This document shows positions 1-7,717 of a stretch of DNA of 51,001 bases, piece by piece. The notes under the pieces were generated by a model. It ran no database searches. It worked only from the letters and a program-made list of their open reading frames with translations, and was not told where the DNA came from. Source of the stretch: Candidatus Rokuibacteriota bacterium (GTDB lineage Bacteria; Methylomirabilota; Methylomirabilia; Rokubacteriales; CSP1-6); assembly GCA_003220475.1 (NCBI GenBank), contig QHSO01000003.1:1-51001 (forward strand). Reading direction: 5' to 3'. Both the position numbers and the translations under genes were made by a program. The stretch's first letter is position 1. Every line of letters starts with the position of its first letter.

Positions 1-80
1 GTGGCGGTCTGAGCGTGGGCGGTGACGACGCCAAAGCCGACGAGCATCGCGGACGCGGCCACGAACCACTTGAACGTCAT
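1..80 (-). CDS. Secreted protein, N-terminal fragment cut by window edge
   Basis: Only the first 26 codons are inside the window. ATG at 80-78 is preceded by a strong Shine-Dalgarno (AGGAGG on the minus strand, about 90-95) at good spacing. The encoded start is a typical Sec signal peptide: MTFKW, a hydrophobic core, then an AHA|QT-like cleavage site near residue 23. It begins 25 bases after the stop of the sigma-54 regulator, on the same strand, so the two probably form one transcript. The mature part is off the window, so its function cannot be told; the envelope/polysaccharide context suggests an exported cell-surface component. Confidence 0.6.
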   Translation of the reverse strand, partial: MTFKWFVAASAMLVGFGVVTAHAQTA

Positions 81-105
81 GGGTGTCCTCCTGGTCAGAG
101 CCGGC

Positions 106-1557
<1,452 letters not shown>

Positions 1558-1591
1558 CGGGAATCTTTCTTCCATCGGACCGGCACTTCCA

Positions 1592-1609
1592 TCGCAAGAG
1601 ACGTGCCGT
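1592..1609 (-). promoter_or_regulatory. Sigma-54 (-24/-12) promoter of the degenerate-receiver regulator
   Basis: Read on the minus strand this is CGGCACGTCTCTTGCG, matching the RpoN consensus GGCACG-N4-TTGC with the GG and GC at the required 12-base offset. GG lies at 1607-1606 and GC at 1595-1594. Predicted transcription start is near 1583, about 26 bases upstream of the ATG at 1557. Confidence 0.75.
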
Positions 1610-1675
1610 ACCCGTTTTTCGCGGCTTTAGCGCGCACGTTGAAAATGCGCGTACCGCTCGTCATGGGTGGCGGCT

Positions 1676-1690
1676 CCACTCTGGGAGTGG
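1676..1690. promoter_or_regulatory. Inverted repeat, candidate enhancer-binding site
   Basis: CCACTC-TGG-GAGTGG is a perfect 6-bp inverted repeat. It lies about 95-105 bases upstream of the predicted start of the sigma-54 promoter at 1592-1609, the usual distance for an activator site of this class. It is also just downstream of the sugar-transferase stop, so a role as part of a terminator cannot be excluded. Confidence 0.35.
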
Positions 1691-1723
1691 CGGTGCCCGA
1701 TCGCGGAAAAGGTTTGACGCGGC

Positions 1724-3076
1724 TCATCCCGGACGTTTCCCGGACAGCACGAACTTCACGGTGTCGAACAGGATCCACAGGTCGAAGCGGAGCGAGAGGT
1801 GCTTGATGTAGTAGAGGTCGTAGCACAGCTTGCGCGTGACCTCTTCGGTCGACATCGAGTAACCGGCGCGCACCTGAGCCCAGCCGGTGAGGCCCGGCCG
1901 CACTTCGTGGCGCAGATTGTAAAAAGGGATCACGGCCGAGAACGTCGCGACGTTGGAGGCCATTTCCGGGCGGGGGCCCACCAGGCTCATATCGCCCTTG
2001 AGGATGTTGACGCACTGGGGGAGCTCGTCGAGCCGGTAGCGCCGCAGCACGGCGCCGAAGCGCGTCACGCGGCTGGCGTTGTCGCGCTGCCAGATACCGT
2101 CGGCGCCGCGCTCGGCCTGCCGCATCGTGCGGAACTTGATGAGGCGGAACGGCCGGCCACCGAGGCCGATCCGCTCCTGGATGAAGAAGACCGGTCCGCG
2201 CGACTCGAGCTTGATGGCGAGCGCGATGAGCGCGATGAGGGGAGCCGTCACCAGCAACGCGACGCTCGCGATCACGACGGACATCGCGCGCTTGAGCGCC
2301 AGTTGGGCGCGCGAGACGCGGAAGCCGTCGCCGAAGATGAGTGCGCTCGGTGTGAGCGACTCCACCGCCAGCCGCCGCGTGAAGCGCTCGTACGCCTCGG
2401 TGCCTTCCTCCACGCGGACGCCGCGGAAGCGGCATGCCAGCAACGCGGAGACCGGCAGGTTGCCGCGCCGATCGGGCATCGCGACGATGATGCGATCCGG
2501 GCGCTCGCGCAGCACGACGTCGGCGACGTCGCCGTAGCCGCCCAGCCGTCGCGCGCTCGCCACCGCGTCGCCGTCGGCGGTGAGGACGCCGGTCACGCGC
2601 ATCGCGAGATCGGGCCGTGTCAGGATCTGCCCGGCCAGATCCGCCGCGAGACGCCCGCCGCCCATGATGAGCACGCGCTCGGAAAACGGCGCGCGCTTCG
2701 CGAGCGCGTAGACGCCCAGGCGCAGGACGAGCACGGCGAACAGCGTGACGAACAACACGTAGGGCGCGAGGTTGCCGCCGATGATCGCGTTGGGAAACAG
2801 CAGATACGTTCCGGCCAGCACGAGCGCGGCGAGGCCGAGGGCCCGGCACAGCCGCGTGAAGAGCTGACCGACGTCGTGCGGCGCCTCGAAGTCGTAGAGA
2901 TCGTTGTAGTAGAACGCGCCGAGGCAAACGACAGCTACGATGCCGGCGCGCGCAGCCAGGCGCCAGAGACTCGTCGCCGGGTCGTCGATGGTGGGCGACC
3001 ACATGGCGATCGCGGCGGCGAGCACCGCAACCGTCGAAACTCCATCGAGCCACGCGAGGCGTTGTGCGAGAGACAT
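1724..3076 (-). CDS. Undecaprenyl-phosphate sugar phosphotransferase (EpsB/PEP-CTERM-associated type)
   Basis: A 450-residue polyprenyl-glycosylphosphotransferase that transfers the first sugar-1-phosphate to undecaprenyl phosphate to start exopolysaccharide repeat-unit synthesis at the inner membrane. Several N-terminal membrane segments (roughly 10-120) are followed by a Rossmann-like domain and a further membrane segment near 265-290. The C-terminal bacterial sugar transferase domain carries FRTM, the RRYRLDELPQ..NIL.GDMSLVGPRPE block and RPGLTGWAQV, all diagnostic. Length and architecture match the PEP-CTERM-system sugar transferases. A sigma-54 promoter lies about 24-50 bases upstream of the ATG. 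The next gene downstream on this strand is the sigma-54 regulator. Confidence 0.92.
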   Translation of the reverse strand: MSLAQRLAWLDGVSTVAVLAAAIAMWSPTIDDPATSLWRLAARAGIVAVVCLGAFYYNDLYDFEAPHDVGQLFTRLCRALGLAALVLAGTYLLFPNAIIGGNLAPYVLFVTLFAVLVLRLGVYALAKRAPFSERVLIMGGGRLAADLAGQILTRPDLAMRVTGVLTADGDAVASARRLGGYGDVADVVLRERPDRIIVAMPDRRGNLPVSALLACRFRGVRVEEGTEAYERFTRRLAVESLTPSALIFGDGFRVSRAQLALKRAMSVVIASVALLVTAPLIALIALAIKLESRGPVFFIQERIGLGGRPFRLIKFRTMRQAERGADGIWQRDNASRVTRFGAVLRRYRLDELPQCVNILKGDMSLVGPRPEMASNVATFSAVIPFYNLRHEVRPGLTGWAQVRAGYSMSTEEVTRKLCYDLYYIKHLSLRFDLWILFDTVKFVLSGKRPG

Positions 3077-3108
3077 GTTTCGCCGGGCGCGCCGGCTGAG
3101 CTATGCAA

Positions 3109-3126
3109 CGGCAAGGTCAGTGCCAA
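3109..3126 (-). promoter_or_regulatory. Sigma-54 (-24/-12) promoter of the sugar transferase
   Basis: On the minus strand: TTTGGCACTGACCTTGCC, i.e. TGGCAC then TTGC with GG at 3124-3123 and GC at 3112-3111, exactly 12 apart. Predicted start is about 3100, giving a leader of about 24 bases before the ATG at 3076. Confidence 0.8.
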
Positions 3127-3235
3127 ACCCTGCAAACCGTCGCAGAAGCCTGCGTTTGGGTGCGTTTTTCCCGCAGCCTTACGGTCAGGCGACGGTGCGG
3201 GCGAGGGACGTTACGGGAGAATTACTGCATTCGGC

Positions 3236-3262
3236 TGCAACCGCCCTGAGAAAGCGGCTGCA
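3236..3262 (-). terminator. Hairpin after the beta-barrel gene
   Basis: Inverted repeat TGCAACCGC / GCGGCTGCA (8 of 9 pairs) with a 9-base loop, directly downstream of the beta-barrel stop codon on the minus strand. There is no clear U tract. It separates the beta-barrel transcript from the sigma-54 promoter of the sugar transferase. Confidence 0.4.
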
Positions 3263-3266
3263 CGCA

Positions 3267-4428
3267 CTACGGCCGATCGAAGGTGATGGGGTAACCGAAT
3301 TGCAAACCCACGAACAGCCGGTTCTGATCGGCGTCGGCGGCGAACAGGTTGCCCGCCGTGTCGCGGACCTCGTGGGCGGTGCGCTGCTGGTAGAACTGGT
3401 AGCGCGCGACGGCGGCCATCCACGCCGTGAGCCGGTAGGTGACCTGCAGCGGCAATGTGATCGAGGAAATGTCGATATCCCGGTTGTCGGCGCTGCGTAT
3501 CTTTCCGGCCGACTTCACCCACGAGTAGCGCGGCGCGAAGGACAGCGTCAGCCCGCGCGCGAACGTGATGACGTCGACGTGGCCGAAGACGGACGTGTTG
3601 TCGGTGACGCCGCCGAGGCCACCCGCCGTCGCCACCTCCATTCACGGCCAGCGTGATGGTGGGCGTGACCTGCCAGCTCGCGCCGACCTTCGGGGTGTGC
3701 GTGGTGACCTTGTCCTCGTGCTCGATGTCGAAGTAGCCGAAGTCGTAGCCGATGCTGCCGCGCACCTGCCGTGTCAGCGTGCGATCCAGAAACAGATAGC
3801 CGTGGTAGACGTCGGAGTCGTCGAGCTCGCCGCGCGAGAAGCGCTGCAGGGCGTACGAGGCGCCGCCGCGCACCGCGGTGAACTCGTCGAGCTTGTACGC
3901 GGCGCCGCCGGAGAGCGCGTTGCCCCACGAACGATTGCGTCCGACCGAGACGCCGGCCGGTGAGATGAGGTTGGTGTCCGTGGTGGCGGTGAACGCGTCG
4001 GCGAGGGTGAGCGTGAGGCGCTCGGTCGCTCGCCACATGCCGTCGAGGTTGAAGTTCTGCGTGTTGAACGCGTTGTCGCGGGTCGGGTCGCGCAGATAGA
4101 GCTCGGCCGTGAAGTTGTAACCCGCGATGAGCCGGTGCGTGCGGCTCTCCCAGATCAGATTGATCGCCGGCGTGATCCCGGTGATCAGGTCCCAGGTGCG
4201 ATTGTGATTGTCGAGCAGGATGTTGTCGTTGTACTCCTCGCTCAGCGTGATCGTCGGCAGCAGGGTGAACGGTGCGCGCAGCGGCAGCTGCAGCTTCTGC
4301 GGATCCTGCGCGGGCCCCTGCGTGGCGAACTGCGGCGCGATCGGCACCTGCTGAGCGAGCGCGCGCCCGGGCAGGAGGCACACGGCGAGCACGACGCAGA
4401 CGAGGAGAAGGCGGGCGATCACGCGCAA
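3267..4428 (-). pseudogene. Outer-membrane beta-barrel protein (BBP2-like, PEP-CTERM-associated type), frameshifted
   Basis: The N-terminal part (ATG at 4428) has a signal peptide ending near ALAQ, then beta-barrel strands with the typical opening LSEEYNDNILLDN, as in putative beta-barrel porin 2 and PEP-CTERM-associated outer-membrane proteins. About residue 260, near base 3645, the frame breaks. The barrel continues one frame over to the stop at 3267, ending ...QFGYPITFDRP. Restoring one base would give about 385 residues, a normal size. Read literally, the first frame runs on as Arg-rich nonsense to 3211. It starts 7 bases after the response regulator, so the two are co-transcribed. Either a recent null mutation or an assembly error. 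Confidence 0.8.
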
Positions 4429-4435
4429 ACGAATA

Positions 4436-4828
4436 TCACACGTCGCCGAGCCGCGGGAAGGGCTTTTTGGCCGCGCCCGTGTGGAGTCGTTCGATGGCTT
4501 GGTGGTAGTGCGTGAGCGCCGACGGCTTTTGAATCACGTCGACAGCGCCGAGTTTCTTCACGTCCTCGATCTCCTCGGGCGTCGCGTGGCCGGTGATGAC
4601 GACGATCGCGAGCGCGGGCCGCATCCGCCGCACCTCGGCCATGACGTCGAGGCCATTCATGCCGGGCATCGAGACGTCGAGAAACATCGCGTCGAACGCC
4701 GTGCTCTTGAGCCGGTCCAGGGCCTCGCGTCCGGAATGGACCACCGTTGTCGAATGCCCCTGCCGTTTGAGTGACATGGCGAGGACTTCCGCCACCTGCG
4801 GCTCGTCGTCGACGATCATGATCTCCAT
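4436..4828 (-). CDS. Single-domain response regulator (CheY-like)
   Basis: A 130-residue stand-alone receiver. All active-site elements are present: acidic pair in IVDDEP (5-10), phosphoacceptor Asp in FLDVSMPGMNG, Thr in VITGH, and Lys in IQKPS. There is no output domain, so it must act through protein contact or phosphorelay. GGAGG lies just before the ATG. It is immediately upstream of the beta-barrel gene and divergent from the second sigma-54 activator. No cognate histidine kinase is adjacent. Confidence 0.9.
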   Translation of the reverse strand: MEIMIVDDEPQVAEVLAMSLKRQGHSTTVVHSGREALDRLKSTAFDAMFLDVSMPGMNGLDVMAEVRRMRPALAIVVITGHATPEEIEDVKKLGAVDVIQKPSALTHYHQAIERLHTGAAKKPFPRLGDV

Positions 4829-4843
4829 TTCTTTTCCTCCTTC

Positions 4844-4858
4844 TTGTAAGTACTACAA
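4844..4858. promoter_or_regulatory. TTGTA-N5-TACAA inverted repeat in divergent regulatory region
   Basis: A near-perfect palindrome in the region between the response regulator (minus) and the sigma-54 activator (plus). It sits about 120-135 bases upstream of the predicted start of the sigma-54 promoter at 4953-4970, a normal enhancer distance. Further half-sites TACAA (4875) and TTGTA (4919) lie closer to the promoter. This stretch is AT-rich compared with the rest of the window. The binding protein is unknown; autoregulation by the adjacent activator is a guess. Confidence 0.4.
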
Positions 4859-4952
4859 TATGCCCTGAACTTTCTACAAAGGAATCGTCCCGGAATAGGG
4901 GTCAGAGATCGCAAATACTTGTAATCACTGGAAGGTGACAGTGGGAAAACTC

Positions 4953-4970
4953 TTGGCACATCCAGTGCAT
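4953..4970 (+). promoter_or_regulatory. Sigma-54 (-24/-12) promoter of the receiver-less activator
   Basis: TTGGCACATCCAGTGCAT: GG at 4955-4956 and GC at 4967-4968, 12 apart, matching TGGCAC-N5-TTGC closely (GTGC instead of TTGC). Predicted start is about 4979-4980, giving a leader of about 46 bases to the ATG at 5026. Confidence 0.72.
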
Positions 4971-5025
4971 TTCCTTGCAGAAACTTGAGAGCTGTGCAGC
5001 CGATACCACTGAGGAGAACGCACGG

Positions 5026-6057
5026 ATGAGTGAGCCCCTGATGGCCCTCTGCACCAGCAGCAAGATGCAGCCGATCCGCGATCTGATTTCGAAGGTCGCA
5101 GGCACCAACACGACCGTCCTGCTGCGCGGGGAGAGCGGCACCGGCAAAGAGGTGCTCGCCCGCGCCCTTCACAAGGCGTCGCCGCGCGTCGGCAAGCAGT
5201 TCCTCAAGGTCAATTGCGCCGCGCTGCCCGGCGAGCTGCTCGAGTCCGAGCTCTTCGGCCATGAGAAGGGCGCGTTCACAGGGGCGTACCGTCAGAAGCC
5301 CGGGAAGTTCGAGGCCGCGCACCAGGGCACGCTGCTCCTCGACGAGATCGGCGAGATGCCGCTGCGGCTGCAGGCCAAGCTCCTGCACGTGCTGCAGGAC
5401 GGCGAGTTCTCGCGCGTCGGCGGCGAGAAGATCATCGACAGCGACGTGCGGCTCATCGCTGCCACCAACCGCGACCTCGAAGCCAGCATGCGTGCGCATC
5501 AGTTCAGGGAAGACCTCTATTACCGTCTCAATGTCATCGAGATCCGCATTCCGCCGCTCCGCGAGCGTCGCGAAGAGATCCCGGGCCTCGTCGACTTCTT
5601 CCTCAAGAAGTTCAACGCGCAATATGGCCGCGCGGTTGACATCCCGGCCGAGACGATGCGCGTATTCGTCGATTATCACTGGCCGGGCAATATCCGCGAG
5701 CTCGAGAACGCCATCAAGCGCGTCGTCGTGCTGGGCACGGCCCGGCCCGTCCACACGGAGATCGTGGGTAACATCAGCCGCGGTCCGCGCGTGACCACGC
5801 CCGGCGTCCCGGTCACGACAGCCTCGATCGTGACGCCCGACGCGCCGATCAGCCTCAAAGAGATCGCGCGGCAGGCGGCCCGGGAGGCGGAGCGCGTGGC
5901 CATCAAGGAAGTGCTCGACCGCGTGCACTGGAATCGCGCGAAGGCCGCGCGCCTGCTGCAGATCAGCTACAAGGCGCTGCTCTACAAGATCGTGCAGTGC
6001 GGCCTCGTGGTCCAGGAGACGGAGCCGGAGAAGCAGAAGGAAGTCATCGCGTCCTGA
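5026..6057 (+). CDS. Sigma-54-dependent transcriptional activator without a receiver domain
   Basis: A 343-residue protein made only of the AAA+ sigma-54 activator domain (about 8-240) and a Fis-type HTH (about 298-330). Walker A GESGTGKE (35-42), GAFTGA (82-87) and Walker B LLLDEIGE (103-110) are intact, followed by the arginine-rich [11 protein letters not shown] and [10 protein letters not shown] blocks. With no sensory N-terminus, activity is probably set by a partner protein or by expression level. I chose ATG 5026, which has GAGGAG nine bases upstream, over a TTG at 4975 that would fall before the predicted transcript start. Its C-terminal region is closely similar to that of the regulator at 106-1557 ([19 protein letters not shown]), so the two are paralogs and may share targets. 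Confidence 0.93.
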   Translation: MSEPLMALCTSSKMQPIRDLISKVAGTNTTVLLRGESGTGKEVLARALHKASPRVGKQFLKVNCAALPGELLESELFGHEKGAFTGAYRQKPGKFEAAHQGTLLLDEIGEMPLRLQAKLLHVLQDGEFSRVGGEKIIDSDVRLIAATNRDLEASMRAHQFREDLYYRLNVIEIRIPPLRERREEIPGLVDFFLKKFNAQYGRAVDIPAETMRVFVDYHWPGNIRELENAIKRVVVLGTARPVHTEIVGNISRGPRVTTPGVPVTTASIVTPDAPISLKEIARQAAREAERVAIKEVLDRVHWNRAKAARLLQISYKALLYKIVQCGLVVQETEPEKQKEVIAS

Positions 6058-6127
6058 CGGGCACGAGCCATTCGCGGAGCGTGAGCCCCGACATCAGGAC
6101 GAAGTAGAGCAGCACGCGCAGGATCAT
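6044..6127 (-). CDS. Possible 27-residue membrane peptide
   Basis: An ATG at 6127 is preceded by a strong GAGGAGG ribosome site eight bases upstream and opens a 27-codon frame: [12 protein letters not shown], then a short polar tail. Its 3' end overlaps the sigma-54 activator's last 14 bases on the opposite strand. The Shine-Dalgarno and hydrophobic N-terminus are the only evidence. It could equally be chance in this GC-rich background. Confidence 0.3.
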   Translation of the reverse strand: MILRVLLYFVLMSGLTLREWLVPVRTR

Positions 6128-6170
6128 CGGTTTTGCCTCCTCAGGGCCGACCTGAAGAGCAACTCCCGTG

Positions 6171-6221
6171 CCCCGCCTGCGCAAGCGCGTCAAGTACGCG
6201 GTTCACGACGCGCAGGCGGGG
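6171..6221. repeat. Long-arm inverted repeat
   Basis: CCCCGCCTGCGC (6171-6182) pairs perfectly with GCGCAGGCGGGG (6210-6221). An inner GCGCGTC/GACGCGC pair can form within the 27-base interval. It lies between the sigma-54 activator and the TatA/B-like gene. It may terminate the activator transcript, although no U tract follows. Confidence 0.45.
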
Positions 6222-6291
6222 CGCACCGAGATGACCGCAGGGAAATTCTTTGCCGCCTTCGGGCACCCCCGGAAGCCCCGTCGGCGCGTGG

Positions 6292-6297
6292 TACCCT
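6292..6297 (+). promoter_or_regulatory. Candidate -10 element seven bases before a start codon
   Basis: TACCCT, followed by seven bases and then the ATG at 6305. There is no Shine-Dalgarno in front of that ATG, so a leaderless transcript is plausible. No convincing -35 element is visible. Confidence 0.35.
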
Positions 6298-6304
6298 AGG
6301 CGCC

Positions 6305-6799
6305 ATGTTCGACATCGGCCTCCAGGAGATGCTCGTCATCGGCGTGCTCGCGCTGCTCGTGTTCGGGCCGTCGAAGCTTCCCGAGCTTGGCCGCATGGTC
6401 GGTCGCGCGCTGCGCGAGTTCCGGCGCGCGAGCGACGAGTTCCGCTCGACGGTGGAGACCAACCTCCACATCAACGACCCCGATCCACCGCCGCCGGCTC
6501 CGTATACGTCGACGTCGGCCGAGTCGATGCTGGCCGAGTCGACACCCGCGCGATTGCCGTCGGAGACCGAGCCGCTCGCGCCGGAGAGCGGCGACGCGGC
6601 TATCGCCGTCGTGGGCGACCTCAGCGAGCACGGCGAGCCGTATTGCGCGCAGCGCGGCTCGCGGCTGTTCCACCGTCGTGAGTGCGGCTGGGCGGCGCGC
6701 ATTCCCGAGATCGAGCGCGTGTACATGAAGACGATGGCCGAGGCGCGCGAGCAGGGGCTGAGCACCTGTCCGGTCTGCGAGCCGTGGGAGCCGAGTTAG
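6305..6799 (+). CDS. TatA/TatB-like protein with C-terminal Ada-type zinc-binding module
   Basis: Residues 1-55 are a classic Sec-independent translocase TatA/B N-terminus: short periplasmic start, one membrane helix (about 7-20), the [11 protein letters not shown] hinge (20-30) and an amphipathic helix. A Pro/Ser-rich linker follows (about 58-100). The tail (about 110-164) is not part of normal Tat proteins. It has Cys114, His123, Cys127 and a CPVC pair (155, 158), with the pattern [13 protein letters not shown] ... A...G....C..C seen in Ada-like metal-binding domains. No TatC lies next to it. The fusion suggests a membrane-tethered zinc module rather than a standard translocase subunit. Confidence 0.82.
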   Translation: MFDIGLQEMLVIGVLALLVFGPSKLPELGRMVGRALREFRRASDEFRSTVETNLHINDPDPPPPAPYTSTSAESMLAESTPARLPSETEPLAPESGDAAIAVVGDLSEHGEPYCAQRGSRLFHRRECGWAARIPEIERVYMKTMAEAREQGLSTCPVCEPWEPS

Positions 6800-6816
6800 T
6801 ACGCCTCTTTTTTTGC

Positions 6817-6846
6817 TTGCCTTCCTCAACACGCGTTGAGTATTGT
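6817..6846 (+). promoter_or_regulatory. lexA promoter with palindromic LexA-box candidate in the spacer
   Basis: -35 TTGCCT (6817-6822) and -10 TATTGT (6841-6846) are 18 bases apart. The spacer is almost entirely the palindrome CTCAAC-ACGC-GTTGAG (6825-6840). A repressor bound there would block RNA polymerase, the classic arrangement for LexA autoregulation. The motif differs from both the E. coli and the Gram-positive SOS boxes. Confidence 0.7.
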
Positions 6847-6865
6847 AAGCGGCCTGGGAGGTGCG

Positions 6866-7501
6866 ATGCGCGAGCTGACCGAGAAGCAGCGCGAGGTTCT
6901 GGCCTTCATCCGCACGTTCATCGGCAAGCATGGTGTGCCGCCCACGGTGCGCGAGATCGGCGACCGGTTCAAAGTGACGCCGCGGGCGGCGTTCGATCAC
7001 CTGCGCGCGCTCGAGCGAAAGGGTGCCTTGCAGCGACGCGCGAGCGCGGGCCGCACGTCGCGGGCGCTGACGCCGGCGGAGCCGGCGGTGCGCATCTCTC
7101 ACGCCGTGCCCATCCTCGGACGCGTGGCGGCGGGTCAGCCGTTGTTCGCGAGCGAGAACCGCGAGGGCGAGCTCCACATCGCGCCCGCCTCGCTGCCCGG
7201 GCGCGGCGAGGATCTGTTCGCGCTGCGTGTGCGCGGTGACAGCATGATCTCGGCGCACATTTGCGACGGCGATCTGGTGCTCGTGCGACGGCAGGACAGC
7301 GCCGCGCCCAACGACATCGTCGTCGCGCTCGTGGAATCGGAGTCGGGCGAGGGCGAAGCGACCGTCAAGCGGTTTTCGCGCGAGGGCGAGCGCGTGGTGC
7401 TCAAGCCGGAGCATCCGACGATGGCGCCGATCATCGTCGACCCGCGCCACACGCCCCTGAGGATTCTCGGCAAGGTGGTCGGAGTGCTTCGAGGCTTTTG
7501 A
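6866..7501 (+). CDS. lexA: LexA SOS-response repressor
   Basis: A 211-residue LexA. The N-terminal winged helix (about 1-65) starts LTEKQREVLAFI. The Ala-Gly self-cleavage site lies in RVAAGQP. The S24-type catalytic domain has the Ser in RGDSM and the Lys in ATVKRF. In unstressed cells it represses DNA-damage genes; RecA filaments trigger its self-cleavage. The ATG at 6866 has GGAGG four to five bases upstream; an in-frame ATG 30 bases earlier would sit at the -10 box and is less likely. A palindromic operator lies inside its promoter. A small membrane ORF follows nine bases after the stop. Confidence 0.95.
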   Translation: MRELTEKQREVLAFIRTFIGKHGVPPTVREIGDRFKVTPRAAFDHLRALERKGALQRRASAGRTSRALTPAEPAVRISHAVPILGRVAAGQPLFASENREGELHIAPASLPGRGEDLFALRVRGDSMISAHICDGDLVLVRRQDSAAPNDIVVALVESESGEGEATVKRFSREGERVVLKPEHPTMAPIIVDPRHTPLRILGKVVGVLRGF

Positions 7502-7509
7502 GGGAGACG

Positions 7510-7707
7510 ATGATGAACACGCACGCGGTCACGTATCCGGCGCTCCAGCGCCGGCTCATTTCGACGCGCCGGTCGCGCGCCCTTTTTTTGCCGCATACCA
7601 CTCAACACGTGCTGCGTGATCACGCGCTGCTCGTCGAGATCGCGCGCGCGGCCGTTGCGCTGCTCGCGCTGACGACGTGGTGCGCATCGCTGCTGTTGAT
7701 TGGGTGA
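7510..7707 (+). CDS. Small membrane protein downstream of lexA
   Basis: ATG at 7510 is preceded by GAGGGAGA and starts eight bases after the lexA stop, so it is likely co-transcribed. The 65 codons give a basic N-terminal half (ALQRRLISTRRSRALF) and one C-terminal hydrophobic segment (about residues 45-64, ending LLLIG). I do not recognise the family. Its 3' end stops 11 bases from the stop of the minus-strand HD-GYP gene. Within it, at 7601-7616, is CTCAACACGTGCTGCG, which repeats the left half of the LexA palindrome. An SOS-linked membrane inhibitor is possible but unproven. Confidence 0.5.
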   Translation: MMNTHAVTYPALQRRLISTRRSRALFLPHTTQHVLRDHALLVEIARAAVALLALTTWCASLLLIG

Positions 7708-7717
7708 AATCGGGCGA

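Noticed and set aside
6168-6299. 43-codon GTG ORF before the TatA/B-like gene
   Set aside because: Basic product with no good ribosome site, and it runs through a perfect inverted repeat; more likely non-coding.
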